A stretch of DNA of 64,000 bases from Arthrobacter sp. AQ5-05 (GCF_003287975.1 NZ_QMKQ01000022.1:1-64000); one strand, 5' to 3'; shown: positions 19,273-29,435, counted from the stretch's first letter. The notes: generated by a model not told the origin, from the letters alone. Numbers and translations are program-made.

Positions 19273-22200
19273 TGGGCTTGGATAACTTGTGGATGGCGAC
19301 GGGTGCGGATGCTGACACGGTTGCCGGCACGATCTCCGGGTATGCCGCGGTCATCTTCGACATGGACGGGGTCATCACCGACACCACCGGGGTGCATGCC
19401 GCGGCGTGGAAATCGCTTTTTGATGAACTGCTCCCCCGGTTCGGCGACGGGCAGGAACCCTTCGACGCCGAAGGCGACTATCGCGCCTTCGTTGACGGGC
19501 GGCCCCGCGAAGACGGAGTGAGGACCTTCCTGGCATCACGCGGGATCACCCTTCCAGAGGGAAGCGACGGGGACGGGCCCGAACGCCTTAGTATCAATGG
19601 GCTGGCCGCCCGCAAGCAAGGCTTCGTGGACGCAGAGATGGCCGCACACGGAGTGAAGGCGTTCCCCGACGCGGTGGAGCTGCTGCGTACGCTGGCTGTG
19701 GGCCAGGTTCCCGTGGCACTGGTGACTTCCAGCCGCAACAGCGAAGCGGTCCTTGACGCCGCCGGAATCACGGGGCTGTTCCCCATCCGCGTGGACGGAA
19801 ACGATGCGCTCCGCCTGGGCCTTGAGGGCAAACCGGACGCGGCCATGTTTCTCGAAGCGGCCCGTCGCCTGAAGGTGGCGCCGTCCGAGGCAGCCGTGAT
19901 CGAGGACGCTGCCGTCGGGGTCAAGGCGGCGGCCGGCGGCCGGTTCGGCCTGGTGGTGGGTGTGGACCGCAACGGCAACGGGGCCCAGCTGGCATCGGCG
20001 GGGGCGGACATAGTTGTCCGACATCTGGCCAACCTGCAGCAGGGGCTTCCGGATTCTGCCTTTGACGGACCTGAATCCTGGTGCGCTGGTGCAACAACCG
20101 GGACCAACGAGGACTGGAACCTTGTCTATGACCGGTTTGATCCGGCGCAGGAAGGAACCAGGGAGGCGCTGTGCACCATGGGCAACGGGTACTGGGCGAC
20201 CCGCGGCGCGGTGCCCGGAAGCACCGCCGATGGCATCCACTACCCGGGCACCTATCTGGCCGGGGTCTATAACCGGCTGCGCACCGATCTCAACGGTCGG
20301 AGCGTCGAAACCGAACACTTGGTCAACGCCCCCGACTGGGCCTTTATGACTATCCAGCCCGGGGAAGGTCCCCTGCTGTTTCCCGGTTCAGCACACATGC
20401 TCAGCCATCACCAAGACCTGGACCTGCGCCGCGGCGTGCTCAGTCGCACCAACCGCTATCGCGATTCATCCGGCCGGACCACCAGGGTCACCTCCCGGCA
20501 GTTCCAGTCCCTGGCCGAACCGCACTTGGCAGCCATGGAAATCACCCTCGAGGCCGAGGATTGGTCGGGCGCGCTGACCGTTTGCTCCGCCGTGAACGGT
20601 GCCGTGGCGAACCGCAACGTGGCAGCCGATCTTGCCCTCAGCGGTGAGCACCTGGTCATGTCCGGATCCACGGCAGTGGATGAAGAAACGGTCATCCATG
20701 AAGCAACCACCAATCAATCGGGGATCGAGATAGCCACCGTTCTGCGTACGCGTGTCATAGGTGACCCCGATGTCCTGGGCCACGAAGTAATCAAGACCGA
20801 GACCTTGGTCGGACACGAAATCATTCTCCAGCTGCAACCCGGAACCCCCGTGAGCATCGAGAAAGCCGCCACCGTGGCAACCTCCCGGGACCGCGCCATC
20901 TCCACGGCTGGTCTGGACGCCAAAAACAGGATCCTCCAGGTTCCAGCGTTCTCTGACTCGCTGGTCGCCCATGAGCAGGCTTGGGAAGATCTCTGGAATG
21001 AGTTCGGTATCCAACTGCAGGCTGGTTCCCGGCAGTCGCTGGCCCTGAACCTGCACATTTTCCACGTGTTGCAAAGTGTCGCCGCGGCCGATCCGGACCT
21101 GGATGCGGGCATGCCGGCACGGGGATTGCACGGGGAAGGCTACCGCGGCCACGTCTTCTGGGACGAGCTGTTCATTCATCCGATGCTGACCCTGCGCCGG
21201 CCCGAGCTGACCCGGGCATTCCTTCTCTACCGCTACCGCCGGCTCGATGCGGCCAGGGCCGCTGCCCGCACCGAAGGACTGGACGGAGCCATGTTCCCTT
21301 GGCAATCGGGCAGTGACGGCCGTGAAGAAACCCCCGACGAATTGTTCAACCCGCACAGCGGACAATGGATGCCGGATAACTCCCATCGGCAACGGCATGT
21401 TGGCTTGGCCGTCGCCTACAGTCTCTGGCAGTACTACCAGTCCACCGCGGACACCGGTTTCCTCATCGACTACGGAGCCGAGATTCTTGTGGAGGTGGCC
21501 AGGCTGTTCACTTCACTGGCCATCCATGATCCTGCCAGTGATCGCTTCGACATTACCGGGGTGATGGGCCCGGATGAATACCACGACGGGCTGCCCGATG
21601 CCCCGGGGCAGGGGTTGCGCAACAACGCCTACACCAACGTCATGGCCTCCTGGGTTCTGGCCAGGGCCGTGGAGACCATTGAGCTATTGGGTGAGCACCA
21701 TTGTGGTGGGCTCTGGCACCGGCTCGGCATGGAACCGGAGGAACTTTCCCGGTGGAAACGGATCAGCAGCCGGCTGCGCATTCATTTCCACGCTGACGGG
21801 GTCCTCAGCCAGTTCGACGGCTACGAGCACCTCGAGGAATTCGACTGGGACGCATATCGAGGCAAATATGGGAACATCGGGCGGCTGGATTTGATCCTGC
21901 AGGCCGAGGGCGACTCGACGAATCGATACAAGCTCTCCAAGCAGGCCGATGTCCTGATGCTGTTCTATTTGTTTTCGGCCGAAGAATTACGCGGTATTCT
22001 CGTCCGCCTCGGGTACGCGCTGCCACCGGAGATCATCCCGGCAACCATCCGGTACTACCTGGACCGTACCAGCCACGGATCGACCCTGAGCAAACTCGTA
22101 CATAGCTGGGTGCTGGCCCGGACCAACAGGGGCCGTTCCTGGGCGCTCTTTGAGCAGGCGCTGGAGGCGGACCTGTCAGATACCCAGGGCGGGACCACCC

Positions 22201-22553
22201 GCGAAGGCATCCACCTCGGCGCCATGGCCGGCACTGCCGACATGGTGATCCGCTGCTATGCCGGGGCGGAAACCCGGAAGGACGCCCTCTGGCTGCACCC
22301 GGTTCTTCCCGCCGAACTAGCCGGGGCATCTTTCTGGCTGCGCTACCGGGGACAACCGATCAGCATCTCGCTGACCCAGCAGAGGGCCAGGTTGGAACTA
22401 CACCGTTGCTCCACCGGACCAGTCCGCATCCGCCTGGACGGCGTCGAGAGAACGCTGAAACCAGGTGAGGTCTGGGACGTGGCCCTGCCTCACGCGGACG
22501 GACACGGACCCTTTAACGATCTCCTCGAAGATGGCATGATCAAGAAGGAATGA
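19272..22553 (+). CDS. Fused HAD phosphoglucomutase and GH65 disaccharide phosphorylase
   Basis: A two-enzyme protein of 1093 residues. Residues about 25-255 are a beta-phosphoglucomutase-type HAD domain: VIFDMDGVITDT gives Asp30 (nucleophile) and Asp32, TSSRNS is motif 2, and VIEDAAVGVKAA motif 4. Residues about 275-1080 are a glycoside hydrolase family 65 phosphorylase, with GPDEYHDG placing the catalytic acid at Glu769 and GKYGNIGR and QADVLML as family blocks. GH65 phosphorylases act on maltose, trehalose, kojibiose or similar and give beta-glucose-1-P, which the mutase half would turn into glucose-6-P. Substrate not determinable here. ATG 19272 overlaps the phosphoketolase stop by one base. 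Confidence 0.9.
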   Translation: MGLDNLWMATGADADTVAGTISGYAAVIFDMDGVITDTTGVHAAAWKSLFDELLPRFGDGQEPFDAEGDYRAFVDGRPREDGVRTFLASRGITLPEGSDGDGPERLSINGLAARKQGFVDAEMAAHGVKAFPDAVELLRTLAVGQVPVALVTSSRNSEAVLDAAGITGLFPIRVDGNDALRLGLEGKPDAAMFLEAARRLKVAPSEAAVIEDAAVGVKAAAGGRFGLVVGVDRNGNGAQLASAGADIVVRHLANLQQGLPDSAFDGPESWCAGATTGTNEDWNLVYDRFDPAQEGTREALCTMGNGYWATRGAVPGSTADGIHYPGTYLAGVYNRLRTDLNGRSVETEHLVNAPDWAFMTIQPGEGPLLFPGSAHMLSHHQDLDLRRGVLSRTNRYRDSSGRTTRVTSRQFQSLAEPHLAAMEITLEAEDWSGALTVCSAVNGAVANRNVAADLALSGEHLVMSGSTAVDEETVIHEATTNQSGIEIATVLRTRVIGDPDVLGHEVIKTETLVGHEIILQLQPGTPVSIEKAATVATSRDRAISTAGLDAKNRILQVPAFSDSLVAHEQAWEDLWNEFGIQLQAGSRQSLALNLHIFHVLQSVAAADPDLDAGMPARGLHGEGYRGHVFWDELFIHPMLTLRRPELTRAFLLYRYRRLDAARAAARTEGLDGAMFPWQSGSDGREETPDELFNPHSGQWMPDNSHRQRHVGLAVAYSLWQYYQSTADTGFLIDYGAEILVEVARLFTSLAIHDPASDRFDITGVMGPDEYHDGLPDAPGQGLRNNAYTNVMASWVLARAVETIELLGEHHCGGLWHRLGMEPEELSRWKRISSRLRIHFHADGVLSQFDGYEHLEEFDWDAYRGKYGNIGRLDLILQAEGDSTNRYKLSKQADVLMLFYLFSAEELRGILVRLGYALPPEIIPATIRYYLDRTSHGSTLSKLVHSWVLARTNRGRSWALFEQALEADLSDTQGGTTREGIHLGAMAGTADMVIRCYAGAETRKDALWLHPVLPAELAGASFWLRYRGQPISISLTQQRARLELHRCSTGPVRIRLDGVERTLKPGEVWDVALPHADGHGPFNDLLEDGMIKKE

Positions 22554-22681
22554 TGCTGTCTCACAAGGCCGTGCCCAACGCCACGCAGAACCCAGTGCAA
22601 GGTCTTTGAGGTCTTGACCAGCAGCGGTCGCTGGGCCCAAATTGCAAATCCTTTTAAGAACCACCCGAGAAAGGAACGAAC

Positions 22682-23764
22682 ATGTCGCAAAGAACACGGA
22701 TCGCTGTCAATGGTTACGGGGTCATCGGCAAACGCGTTGCCGATACGGTCAGGATCCAGTCGGACATGGAACTCGTCGGCGTCAGCGACGTAGCCGCGGA
22801 CTACCGGATCAAAACCGCCGTGACGCTAGGTATGCCTGTGTATGCTTCTGACGCACAGACGGCGGCGGGGATGCGTGCAGCAGGGATCCCGGTCGCAGGC
22901 GCGCTGGAAGAACTGCTGGACATGGTGGATATCGTCGTGGACTGCACCCCTTCCGGGGTCGGTGCCAAGAATCTGGACCTCTACCGCAAGCACGGAGTCA
23001 AGGCCATCTTCCAAGGCGGGGAAAAGCACGAACTCACCGGCCATTCCTTCGTTGCCCATACCAACTATGCCACCGCTTTGGGGCGCGATTCCACCCGGGT
23101 CGTCTCGTGCAACACCACTGCCACCGTGCGTACGTTGACAGCGCTTAAGGACGCGGGCCTGCTCGCCAGAGCCCGCGGGGTCCTTATTCGCAGGGCCACC
23201 GATCCCTGGGAATCTGACCACTCAGGGATCATGAACACCATCGTCCCCGAAAGCCGTATTCCCAGCCACCAGGGACCGGATGCCAAGACCGTTGATCCAC
23301 AGTTGGACGTCATCACCATGGCAGCGAAAGGATCACACACCCAGAACCACATGCACTACTGGACCGTTCAGCTAACCCGCACCGCAGACCGCGAAGAAGT
23401 GCTTGAGGCGTTGAGGGCAACACCCCGAATTGCCTTGGTACGCAAGGCGGACGGCATCGTGGCGCTCAATAGCACCGTGGAACTCATGCGAGACCTGGGC
23501 CGACCCCGTGGGGACATGTATGAAGTCGCCCTCTGGGAAGATATCCTCACGGTCGAAGGACTGGAACTCTTTTATACCTACACCGTCGATAACCAAGCGG
23601 TCGTCATTCCCGAAAACATCGACGCCATCCGAGCCCTGGCCGGAACCACTACCGATGCCATCGAATCCACCCGTCGCACCGACGAATCCCTCGGCATCCG
23701 ACAGGATTTCCTATCAGCACCCAAGCGCATCGACGGGGCAAGCCCCGAGACAGATCGCCAATAG
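22682..23764 (+). CDS. Type II (archaeal-type) glyceraldehyde-3-phosphate dehydrogenase
   Basis: NAD(P)-dependent enzyme of 360 residues. It is not the usual bacterial GapA but the archaeal-type class: RIAVNGYGVIGKRVADTV is the nucleotide-binding start, VDCTPSGVGAKN and FQGGEKHE are typical of that class, and SCNTTATVRTL carries the catalytic Cys143. It would oxidise glyceraldehyde-3-P to 1,3-bisphosphoglycerate. AGAAAGGAACGAAC precedes ATG 22682. It lies 128 bases after the phosphorylase gene in the same direction and can take up the glyceraldehyde-3-P released by phosphoketolase. Confidence 0.9.
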   Translation: MSQRTRIAVNGYGVIGKRVADTVRIQSDMELVGVSDVAADYRIKTAVTLGMPVYASDAQTAAGMRAAGIPVAGALEELLDMVDIVVDCTPSGVGAKNLDLYRKHGVKAIFQGGEKHELTGHSFVAHTNYATALGRDSTRVVSCNTTATVRTLTALKDAGLLARARGVLIRRATDPWESDHSGIMNTIVPESRIPSHQGPDAKTVDPQLDVITMAAKGSHTQNHMHYWTVQLTRTADREEVLEALRATPRIALVRKADGIVALNSTVELMRDLGRPRGDMYEVALWEDILTVEGLELFYTYTVDNQAVVIPENIDAIRALAGTTTDAIESTRRTDESLGIRQDFLSAPKRIDGASPETDRQ

Positions 23765-23796
23765 CCACCACGTTCATAAGAACTCAGGAGAATACA

Positions 23797-24054
23797 ATGT
23801 TTTGGTATGGCAACGACACCAGCGGATGGGGACTGATCCTCATGGCAATCAGCATGGTCGTGTTCTGGGGAGCACTGATCACTGGGATCACCCTGCTGGT
23901 GCGCTCCTCCCGCCCGGAACTGCCGGCGGGCCGGACCATGCCCCCGCTGCACACCGCCGAAGCGCTCCTTGCCGAACGCTTCGCACGCGGCGAAATCGAC
24001 CAGACCGAATATAATACCCGTCTAGCGGTCCTACAACAGAAGCCGGGATCCTGA
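23797..24054 (+). CDS. Small membrane protein with SHOCT domain
   Basis: An 85-residue protein with one transmembrane helix (about residues 11-35, GLILMAISMVVFWGALITGITLLV) and a C-terminal short oligomerisation (SHOCT) motif, AEALLAERFARGEIDQTEYNTRLAVLQ. SHOCT segments are common at the ends of small membrane or stress proteins; their role is mostly structural. It begins 32 bases after the GAPDH gene behind CAGGAG and probably shares its transcript. Function unknown. Confidence 0.85.
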   Translation: MFWYGNDTSGWGLILMAISMVVFWGALITGITLLVRSSRPELPAGRTMPPLHTAEALLAERFARGEIDQTEYNTRLAVLQQKPGS

Positions 24055-25088
24055 CGCGAAGCTTCGTCGTCTACACACACATTCACCCTTCCTGGACGTG
24101 CGTTGTGGGGCACTGCCCGTTTTGGATGGCTGGATCTTGAGCGCACGATGGACCCTGCCACGGTTTCGCCGCGGTTCTCACTCACCCGGGTGCCTCTGAC
24201 AGACAAGCTTGCCAAAACACCATGATCTGGGAGCCGCGACGGAATCGGGCGCCAGCCCGGCATCATTGGCTGTTTCACAATGCCGATTGACGACGTGCGG
24301 TGTTACGCCATCTCCGTTTCCACCCCCAGAAGGAAGGGAAGCGCTGGGCACGATCCTCGACGATGTCCTCCCCCCAGAGGAAACTGCTGGGGGTCGGCCG
24401 AGCGAAGCTGTGAGAGCAAGGGTCACGGCAGCAAGGTCACATACGACGACGCCCCCATGGTCGTTGCTGACATATCCCACCGTGCGTCCATCGAGATCAT
24501 CACAACGGTGACAAGACTTGCGAAGGCCTCTCATGCAGGGTTGTGACATTCACGGTCCGGGGCCCGAACAATCATCAAACTGGCACTAACCGACAGCGAT
24601 TTTCCCTCCTTGCGTTCTGTGCCTTCCCCTCGTGAATCGGCGGGTCCGGACCAGCACGCCGCCCTCGGTAGTCGAACCTGCGCGTCACTACATGCTATTA
24701 ACATGCCTGTCGAATATCATAAAACCCCATGACACCCGTGAAGATATGCGCTCAACAACGAGGCCACGCGAGTCCGTGCTCTCGTTCGTCTCCCCCGCTC
24801 GGAAAAAGTCCCACGCCTTGGTACCTTGTGCTTGCACCCAGTGCCAGGTCGTTCCGCTGGCACTCTGGGAGCCAGTCCCCCAGTGATTGAGCCAAAGCCG
24901 TGAATGTTCATCCGGAGCGCACCGAACGAAATGGTTTTACTGCACCGGCCCGCAGTCAGCTCTGACCTGCGTGGCGTAGTCGGCATCGCGTCCGAGCCGT
25001 CACCTGCATTGTCTACCCCCTCATGGTGGGACCCTAGCAATATGGCAAAGTGGTGGATGCCAGCCAGTACCGTCGAAAGGACCAAACA
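24055..25088. other. About 1 kb without a convincing gene
   Basis: Several overlapping frames of 80-120 codons exist on both strands, but none has a plausible ribosome site plus family resemblance. A plus frame near 24430-24540 (DDAPMVVADISHRASIEIITTV) has protein-like composition and may be a relic of a lost gene. The last ~100 bases serve as leader of the stress-protein gene. Confidence 0.45.
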
Positions 25089-25517
25089 ATGAGCAGCACC
25101 AATGGATTTCAGATAGTGGTAGGCATCGATGGCTCGGCTTCATCCCTGTCCGCTCTGAAGTGGGCGGTGACCGAAGCCCGTTTGCGCCAGGCGCGGATAC
25201 GGATGGTGACGGCCTGGCAGTATCCAGCCACGGGGCTTGATGTAAACGGCCCGACCTGGGACTTCGTCGCATTTGAGCAAGATGCCCGAACACTTCAGGA
25301 CGAAGCATTGAAGAGCGTGGATTCTGAAGGAACATCCATCGACGGAGAAATCCGGCAGGGCCCCTCGGCTTTGGTTCTGCTTGATGCTTCCAAGGATGCT
25401 GATCTCCTTATCGTAGGCTCCCGCGGGCGCGGAGGCTTTACCGGCCTGCTTCTGGGCTCGGTGTCCACCCAGATCGTCCACCACGCCACATGCCCCGTAC
25501 TGATCATCCGCGACTGA
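25089..25517 (+). CDS. Universal stress protein (UspA family)
   Basis: A 142-residue single Usp domain. The ATP-binding pattern is complete: VVGIDGSASSLSALKWAV at the N-terminus and GSRGRGGFTGLLLGSVSTQIVHHATCPVLII at the C-terminus (G-x2-G-x9-G-[ST]). Usp proteins of this kind are often induced by hypoxia or growth arrest in actinobacteria. ATG 25089 is chosen over an upstream in-frame start at 25050 because the domain begins right after it (FQIVVGIDGS). It stands apart from the carbon operon but in the same direction; a shared low-oxygen role is inference. Confidence 0.93.
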   Translation: MSSTNGFQIVVGIDGSASSLSALKWAVTEARLRQARIRMVTAWQYPATGLDVNGPTWDFVAFEQDARTLQDEALKSVDSEGTSIDGEIRQGPSALVLLDASKDADLLIVGSRGRGGFTGLLLGSVSTQIVHHATCPVLIIRD

Positions 25518-26059
25518 GCCGGTGCAAGGGTTCCGGATGCTGGTACCAGCAGATGTCGGGGATGCCAGAATGGGGAACCGGTGCCGATGATCCAAACACC
25601 GGAACCGCACCGGTAGCTCGATGGCCGAACAAATACCGGGTCGTGCACGTCTCCGACGAGTCCGCCGAAGGCTGAGCTGGGGCGGACGAGGCCGAAGTGC
25701 ACGAGCTCAAACGGGAGAACCGCGGACTGTTTTTCCTGAAAACGCGCCAGCATACTTCACTCGGAATCCGTCATAGTGGCTAACCATGAACCCGTTGGCT
25801 CCCCCGACTGTCGGCGCGGCTCCGTCGCAGGGGTACAGCAGTAACATGCACTGCCGGTCTCCACCACGGCGGCCCGTTGGTCGGCATTGACCCGGTGGGG
25901 CTCCGACGTCTTCAAGATAATTTGAGGTGGCTCTCGGGTCCCTGCCGACCCGCACGATAAGGTCGCGTCACGTCGCCTTGCGAATGATTATGTCATTTGC
26001 AGAAGGACAGATTTGTTCAGGGCCGGACGCTCGACAGCAGGACCGTCTCAGGAGGTGAT
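25518..26059. other. Intergenic stretch with insertion-sequence debris
   Basis: Apart from the IS3-like fragment near 25680-25760 nothing recognisable is seen. Short frames on both strands lack ribosome sites. Confidence 0.45.
25680..25763 (+). pseudogene. Possible remnant of an IS3-family OrfA
   Basis: The plus frame reads ADEAEVHELKRENRGLFFLK, resembling the leucine-zipper end of IS3-family OrfA proteins (AEl.eLrrEnrrLr...LK). Nothing before or after it in frame fits, so at most a fragment survives. Confidence 0.33.
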
Positions 26060-27022
26060 CTACTGCATTTCGTCCGGCACGGCCTCTTCGCGCTGGCAAG
26101 CCACGCACAAAACGCCCGGTGGCCCGGAGCCGGCAACGCGCTGCTTGGCAAGCGCCATCCACATCGCACCCATCACCAGGGCAATGCCCGCGGCAGTCCA
26201 CGGACTAGGACGTTCGCCGAGCACGACGATTCCGATTACCAGGCCGAACACCGGAATGAGGAACATCCACACCGTCAGCGATGACAGTGCCGATCGTTGT
26301 GCCTCAACGAACCAAGCCAGCGTTGTCGCTGCCGTGGCCACCAACCCCAGGAATCCGAGCACAAGGATAAACCGAGGGGTCCAAGAAATGATGGGAGGCC
26401 CTTCAACGGCAAAAGCCAGTCCGGCGAGGACCAGTCCACCGATCAGGAAATGTGCTGCACTGGTGACTACGACGTCGAGGCCGCCCAAGGTTCGCACCAG
26501 CAAGGTCCCCACTGTCACCGACGCAGCCGAGGCCAACGACAGCAGCGCACCGGAGCCGCCTCCTCCGGGCAAGGCGACCATCAGAAGACCGGCGAACCCG
26601 AGGAGCAGGGCAGCTCCCGTTCGTGGCGTGATCCGTTCCCGAAACAGCCACCATGCAGGGAGCAGAATCAACAACGGTTGTGCATTGGCCAGCACCGAGG
26701 CCACGCCGGTGGATAGTCCGGCCACGCCCGCGAACATGAAGGCGAAGGCCAGGCTGACGTTGACCAGACCGAGGAGCGCGATCTTGCCCCAGGCCATGGC
26801 TGAGGACGGGAGCGGTCGCCCCTGCCAGAAAGCCACCAAGGCCAGTGCACTACCGCCGAGCAGTGCCCGCAGCGTCGCGAACCACAACAACGGCGCATCA
26901 CGAAGCCCCCACTGGATGAGGAGGAAACAGGTGCCAAGGGCCGCGGTGATCCAAAGCATCCGCCACGGAGAAGGCTTACCAGTCAATGCCGGGGCGTTCC
27001 TGCCAGCTATCGATGCGCCCAT
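26060..27022 (-). CDS. EamA/DMT-superfamily transporter
   Basis: Inner-membrane protein of 320 residues with about ten hydrophobic segments and two EamA repeats (for instance LLIQWGLRDAPLLWFATLRALLGG in the first half and VTVGTLLVRTLGGLDVVVTSAAHFLIGG in the second). Such drug/metabolite transporters export amino acids, metabolites or drugs; the substrate is not visible. The tail after the last helix carries CVACQREEAVPDEMQ, a possible metal-binding pair of Cys. Single gene, divergent from its neighbours. Confidence 0.88.
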   Translation of the reverse strand: MGASIAGRNAPALTGKPSPWRMLWITAALGTCFLLIQWGLRDAPLLWFATLRALLGGSALALVAFWQGRPLPSSAMAWGKIALLGLVNVSLAFAFMFAGVAGLSTGVASVLANAQPLLILLPAWWLFRERITPRTGAALLLGFAGLLMVALPGGGGSGALLSLASAASVTVGTLLVRTLGGLDVVVTSAAHFLIGGLVLAGLAFAVEGPPIISWTPRFILVLGFLGLVATAATTLAWFVEAQRSALSSLTVWMFLIPVFGLVIGIVVLGERPSPWTAAGIALVMGAMWMALAKQRVAGSGPPGVLCVACQREEAVPDEMQ

Positions 27023-27711
27023 TGCCCATTCCCCGCTAGGGTGTGACCGGCGCAGCGACGTTGTCCAGATGCTACTACCGGGGGAACCATCGCAGCTCCG
27101 ACCCTCCGTGGGGATGCTGCGATCTGTTTGTTGGCAGCGTGCAGTGGCGACTCAACTGTATTCGACTCGGTATTGTCAACTGGCTTGGGCCAGACGCGTT
27201 GAGAACTCCAACGACACTCTGCCGGGTGGTTTTTTGCCACCTATCGGCTGCCGGCTCCGCAACGTGCAGAGCGTTTTCCGACACAGTATTTATCTCCCAA
27301 TCCATATAAAACTCTGATCTTGCTGGTAGCCGTTGCAAAGGAAGCTTCCGGGGAGTATGACTCTTGTCGATCGGTTCACCGCCGCTGGCTAGCGTGGTGG
27401 CACCGAGATGCCCGGTTTGAGCATCTGTAGGCCACTCAGCAGCAACCCGGTAGAAATCAAACGTACGGGCACCGGGTGCCCTGGGCACTTGAATTCTAGT
27501 GATCGCGACGATGGGTCCTCCGATATTTTCTGTACCCTGCACTGCCTGCATGGACGGTTGAACATTGAACAGGGGACGCTCCCACCGCCTCATGCTGACT
27601 ACTATTTATGTGCCAAAGTTTGCGGGGTGTCTGCCGTTAGAGGCACTCGATTCCGTCAATCTCCGCGGCCCGCAGCCTAATGATGAGTCCACAAAACCGG
27701 AATTCTTCCGC
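27023..27711. other. Intergenic stretch, no gene recognised
   Basis: A minus frame of 172 codons spans 27075-27593 but has no good ribosome site and no recognisable domain; its middle (GGPIVAITRIQVPRAPGA) is protein-like and might be a relic. I do not call it as a gene. Confidence 0.4.
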
Positions 27712-28767
27712 TCAGGCGTTGAGTATCACTTTCAGAGCTTTGGTCTCGGCTGCCCGGGAGAAGACGTCGTAGGCTTCCTCGATGTCGTGGAGGGCGAACG
27801 TGTGGCTGACAAACTTGTCGACGGCCAGCTTCTTTTGGGCGACTAGCTTGAGCAGGGTGCCAGTCGTATTGGTGTTCACGAGGCCCATGGTGATCGTGAT
27901 GTTGGAGATCCAGAGCGAGTCCAGCGGTAGCTCCACCCCCTTGCCATGCACGCCGACATTGGCCACGTGTCCACCAGGTCGGACCATTTCCAACACCATG
28001 ACGAAAGTCTGGGGAATGCCCACCGCCTCGATGGCAACATCCACACCTAACCCGTCGGTCAGGGCGAGGACCTGTTCTTTCCAATCGGCATCCGTTGACA
28101 ACACACCATCGGTCGCGCCAAACGCCTTTGCCTGCTCCAGCCGGTTCGCGTCGACGTCGATCGCGATGACGCGCGCCGGGCCATAGAGCTGCGCCGTGGT
28201 GACTACGGCGAGTCCAATGGGGCCCACTCCAACGACGGCGACGACGTCGCCCGCCTTGACAGCGCCGTATTGGATGCCGATCTCGTGTCCTGTCGGGAGG
28301 ATATCCGAAAGCAGCGTGCCCTCCTGGGCCGTGACGCCTTCGGGGACTTTGTACACGGAGGTCTCGGCGTAGGGAACACGCACGTATTCGGCCTGCGTGC
28401 CATCAATCAGGTGCCCAAAGATCCACCCGATGCCTGACGCACCTTCTTCCCCGAGGCAGTGGGAGAACAGGCCAGTCTTGCAGTAGTCGCAGCGACCACA
28501 GGCAGAAACGCAAGAGAGGATGACCCGGTCGCCCACGGCAAGATTGGAAATGGCCGACCCGACCTCGGTGATTGTCCCGACGCCCTCGTGACCAAGGACC
28601 CTGCCGACGGTCACAGCAGGGACATCGCCCTTGAGAATGTGCAGATCCGTACCGCAAATAGTTGTGGTCTCGATCTTGACGATGACGTCGGTGGGCTTCT
28701 GAATCTGAGGATTGGGGACTTCTTCCCACGATTTTTGGTTCGGGCCGTGATAAACGAGTGCTTTCAT
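27712..28767 (-). CDS. Zinc-dependent medium-chain alcohol dehydrogenase
   Basis: NAD(P)-dependent alcohol/aldehyde oxidoreductase of 351 residues. Catalytic zinc ligands are in CGTDLHILKGD and GHEGVG; the structural zinc site is the four-Cys lobe CVSACGRCDYCKTGLFSHC. The Rossmann segment is VVAVVGVGPIGLAVV. Substrate unknown; relatives reduce acetaldehyde or oxidise 2,3-butanediol, isopropanol or similar. A start at ATG 28767 follows AGGATAGAG on the minus strand. It lies between the carbon operon and the acetate kinase remnant, so an NAD(P)H-disposal role in fermentation is plausible but unproven. Confidence 0.92.
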   Translation of the reverse strand: MKALVYHGPNQKSWEEVPNPQIQKPTDVIVKIETTTICGTDLHILKGDVPAVTVGRVLGHEGVGTITEVGSAISNLAVGDRVILSCVSACGRCDYCKTGLFSHCLGEEGASGIGWIFGHLIDGTQAEYVRVPYAETSVYKVPEGVTAQEGTLLSDILPTGHEIGIQYGAVKAGDVVAVVGVGPIGLAVVTTAQLYGPARVIAIDVDANRLEQAKAFGATDGVLSTDADWKEQVLALTDGLGVDVAIEAVGIPQTFVMVLEMVRPGGHVANVGVHGKGVELPLDSLWISNITITMGLVNTNTTGTLLKLVAQKKLAVDKFVSHTFALHDIEEAYDVFSRAAETKALKVILNA

Positions 28768-29435
28768 TTTCTCTATCCTTTATTCGATCGCCAGCAATTG
28801 ATCAGTAGGCGGAGTGGCGATCGAAAGATGGCTGTGGTGCACTCAAATAGGTGTCAGAATGCAGCTTCTGCCCAATACCCAAACAGCACCTTCATCCGAC
28901 TCGATACGCTTCAGCGGCACAGAATTGCACCGTGAAACGACCGCTCGGGTTCGAGGAAAGATACGCCCCGCCACCGAAACCCGTCAGAAGAGTGGCTGAT
29001 CTTGCATTAGATCGTCCCATGCACGAGTGTGAAGTTTCAAGGGTCTTGGGTCCCCGTCGACCCATAAGGAGCCTTCGCCTAACCGCGTACGTTGCTTCAT
29101 TTGGGTTCCTCCGCTTCAGCTTGGTTGCAAGCCTCTGGACTGCAGTGGCGGTTATGCCGTTTCTACGCAACTGATGCGGGCACAAAGTCAAGCAGTGGTA
29201 AAGAAGCAGTCCGTCCGAGTATGCACCGCAGGCGCAATGAATTCAGATTGCGGAGGAAGCCGGTCGAACTGACAGGGTGGCGTCGAGACCACGCCCGAGC
29301 GGCATTGCAACAGGTGTCATCGCTGCGCACGCGCACTGGTGCAATGACCGCTGGAAGTCCACGGTAGAGAGTGCTGCTAATTCATTGCCAGGCAGCACCG
29401 CCATAGTGTAGTAAGCCACCGACCGGGAGAGAATA
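28768..29435. other. Intergenic stretch, no gene recognised
   Basis: Divergent promoter space between the alcohol dehydrogenase and acetate kinase genes. A minus frame near 28892-29191 has no recognisable domain. No operator-like palindrome was seen. Confidence 0.45.

Noticed and set aside
27075..27593. 172-codon minus-strand frame
   Set aside because: No ribosome site, no recognisable domain, composition unlike neighbours; listed only as possible relic.
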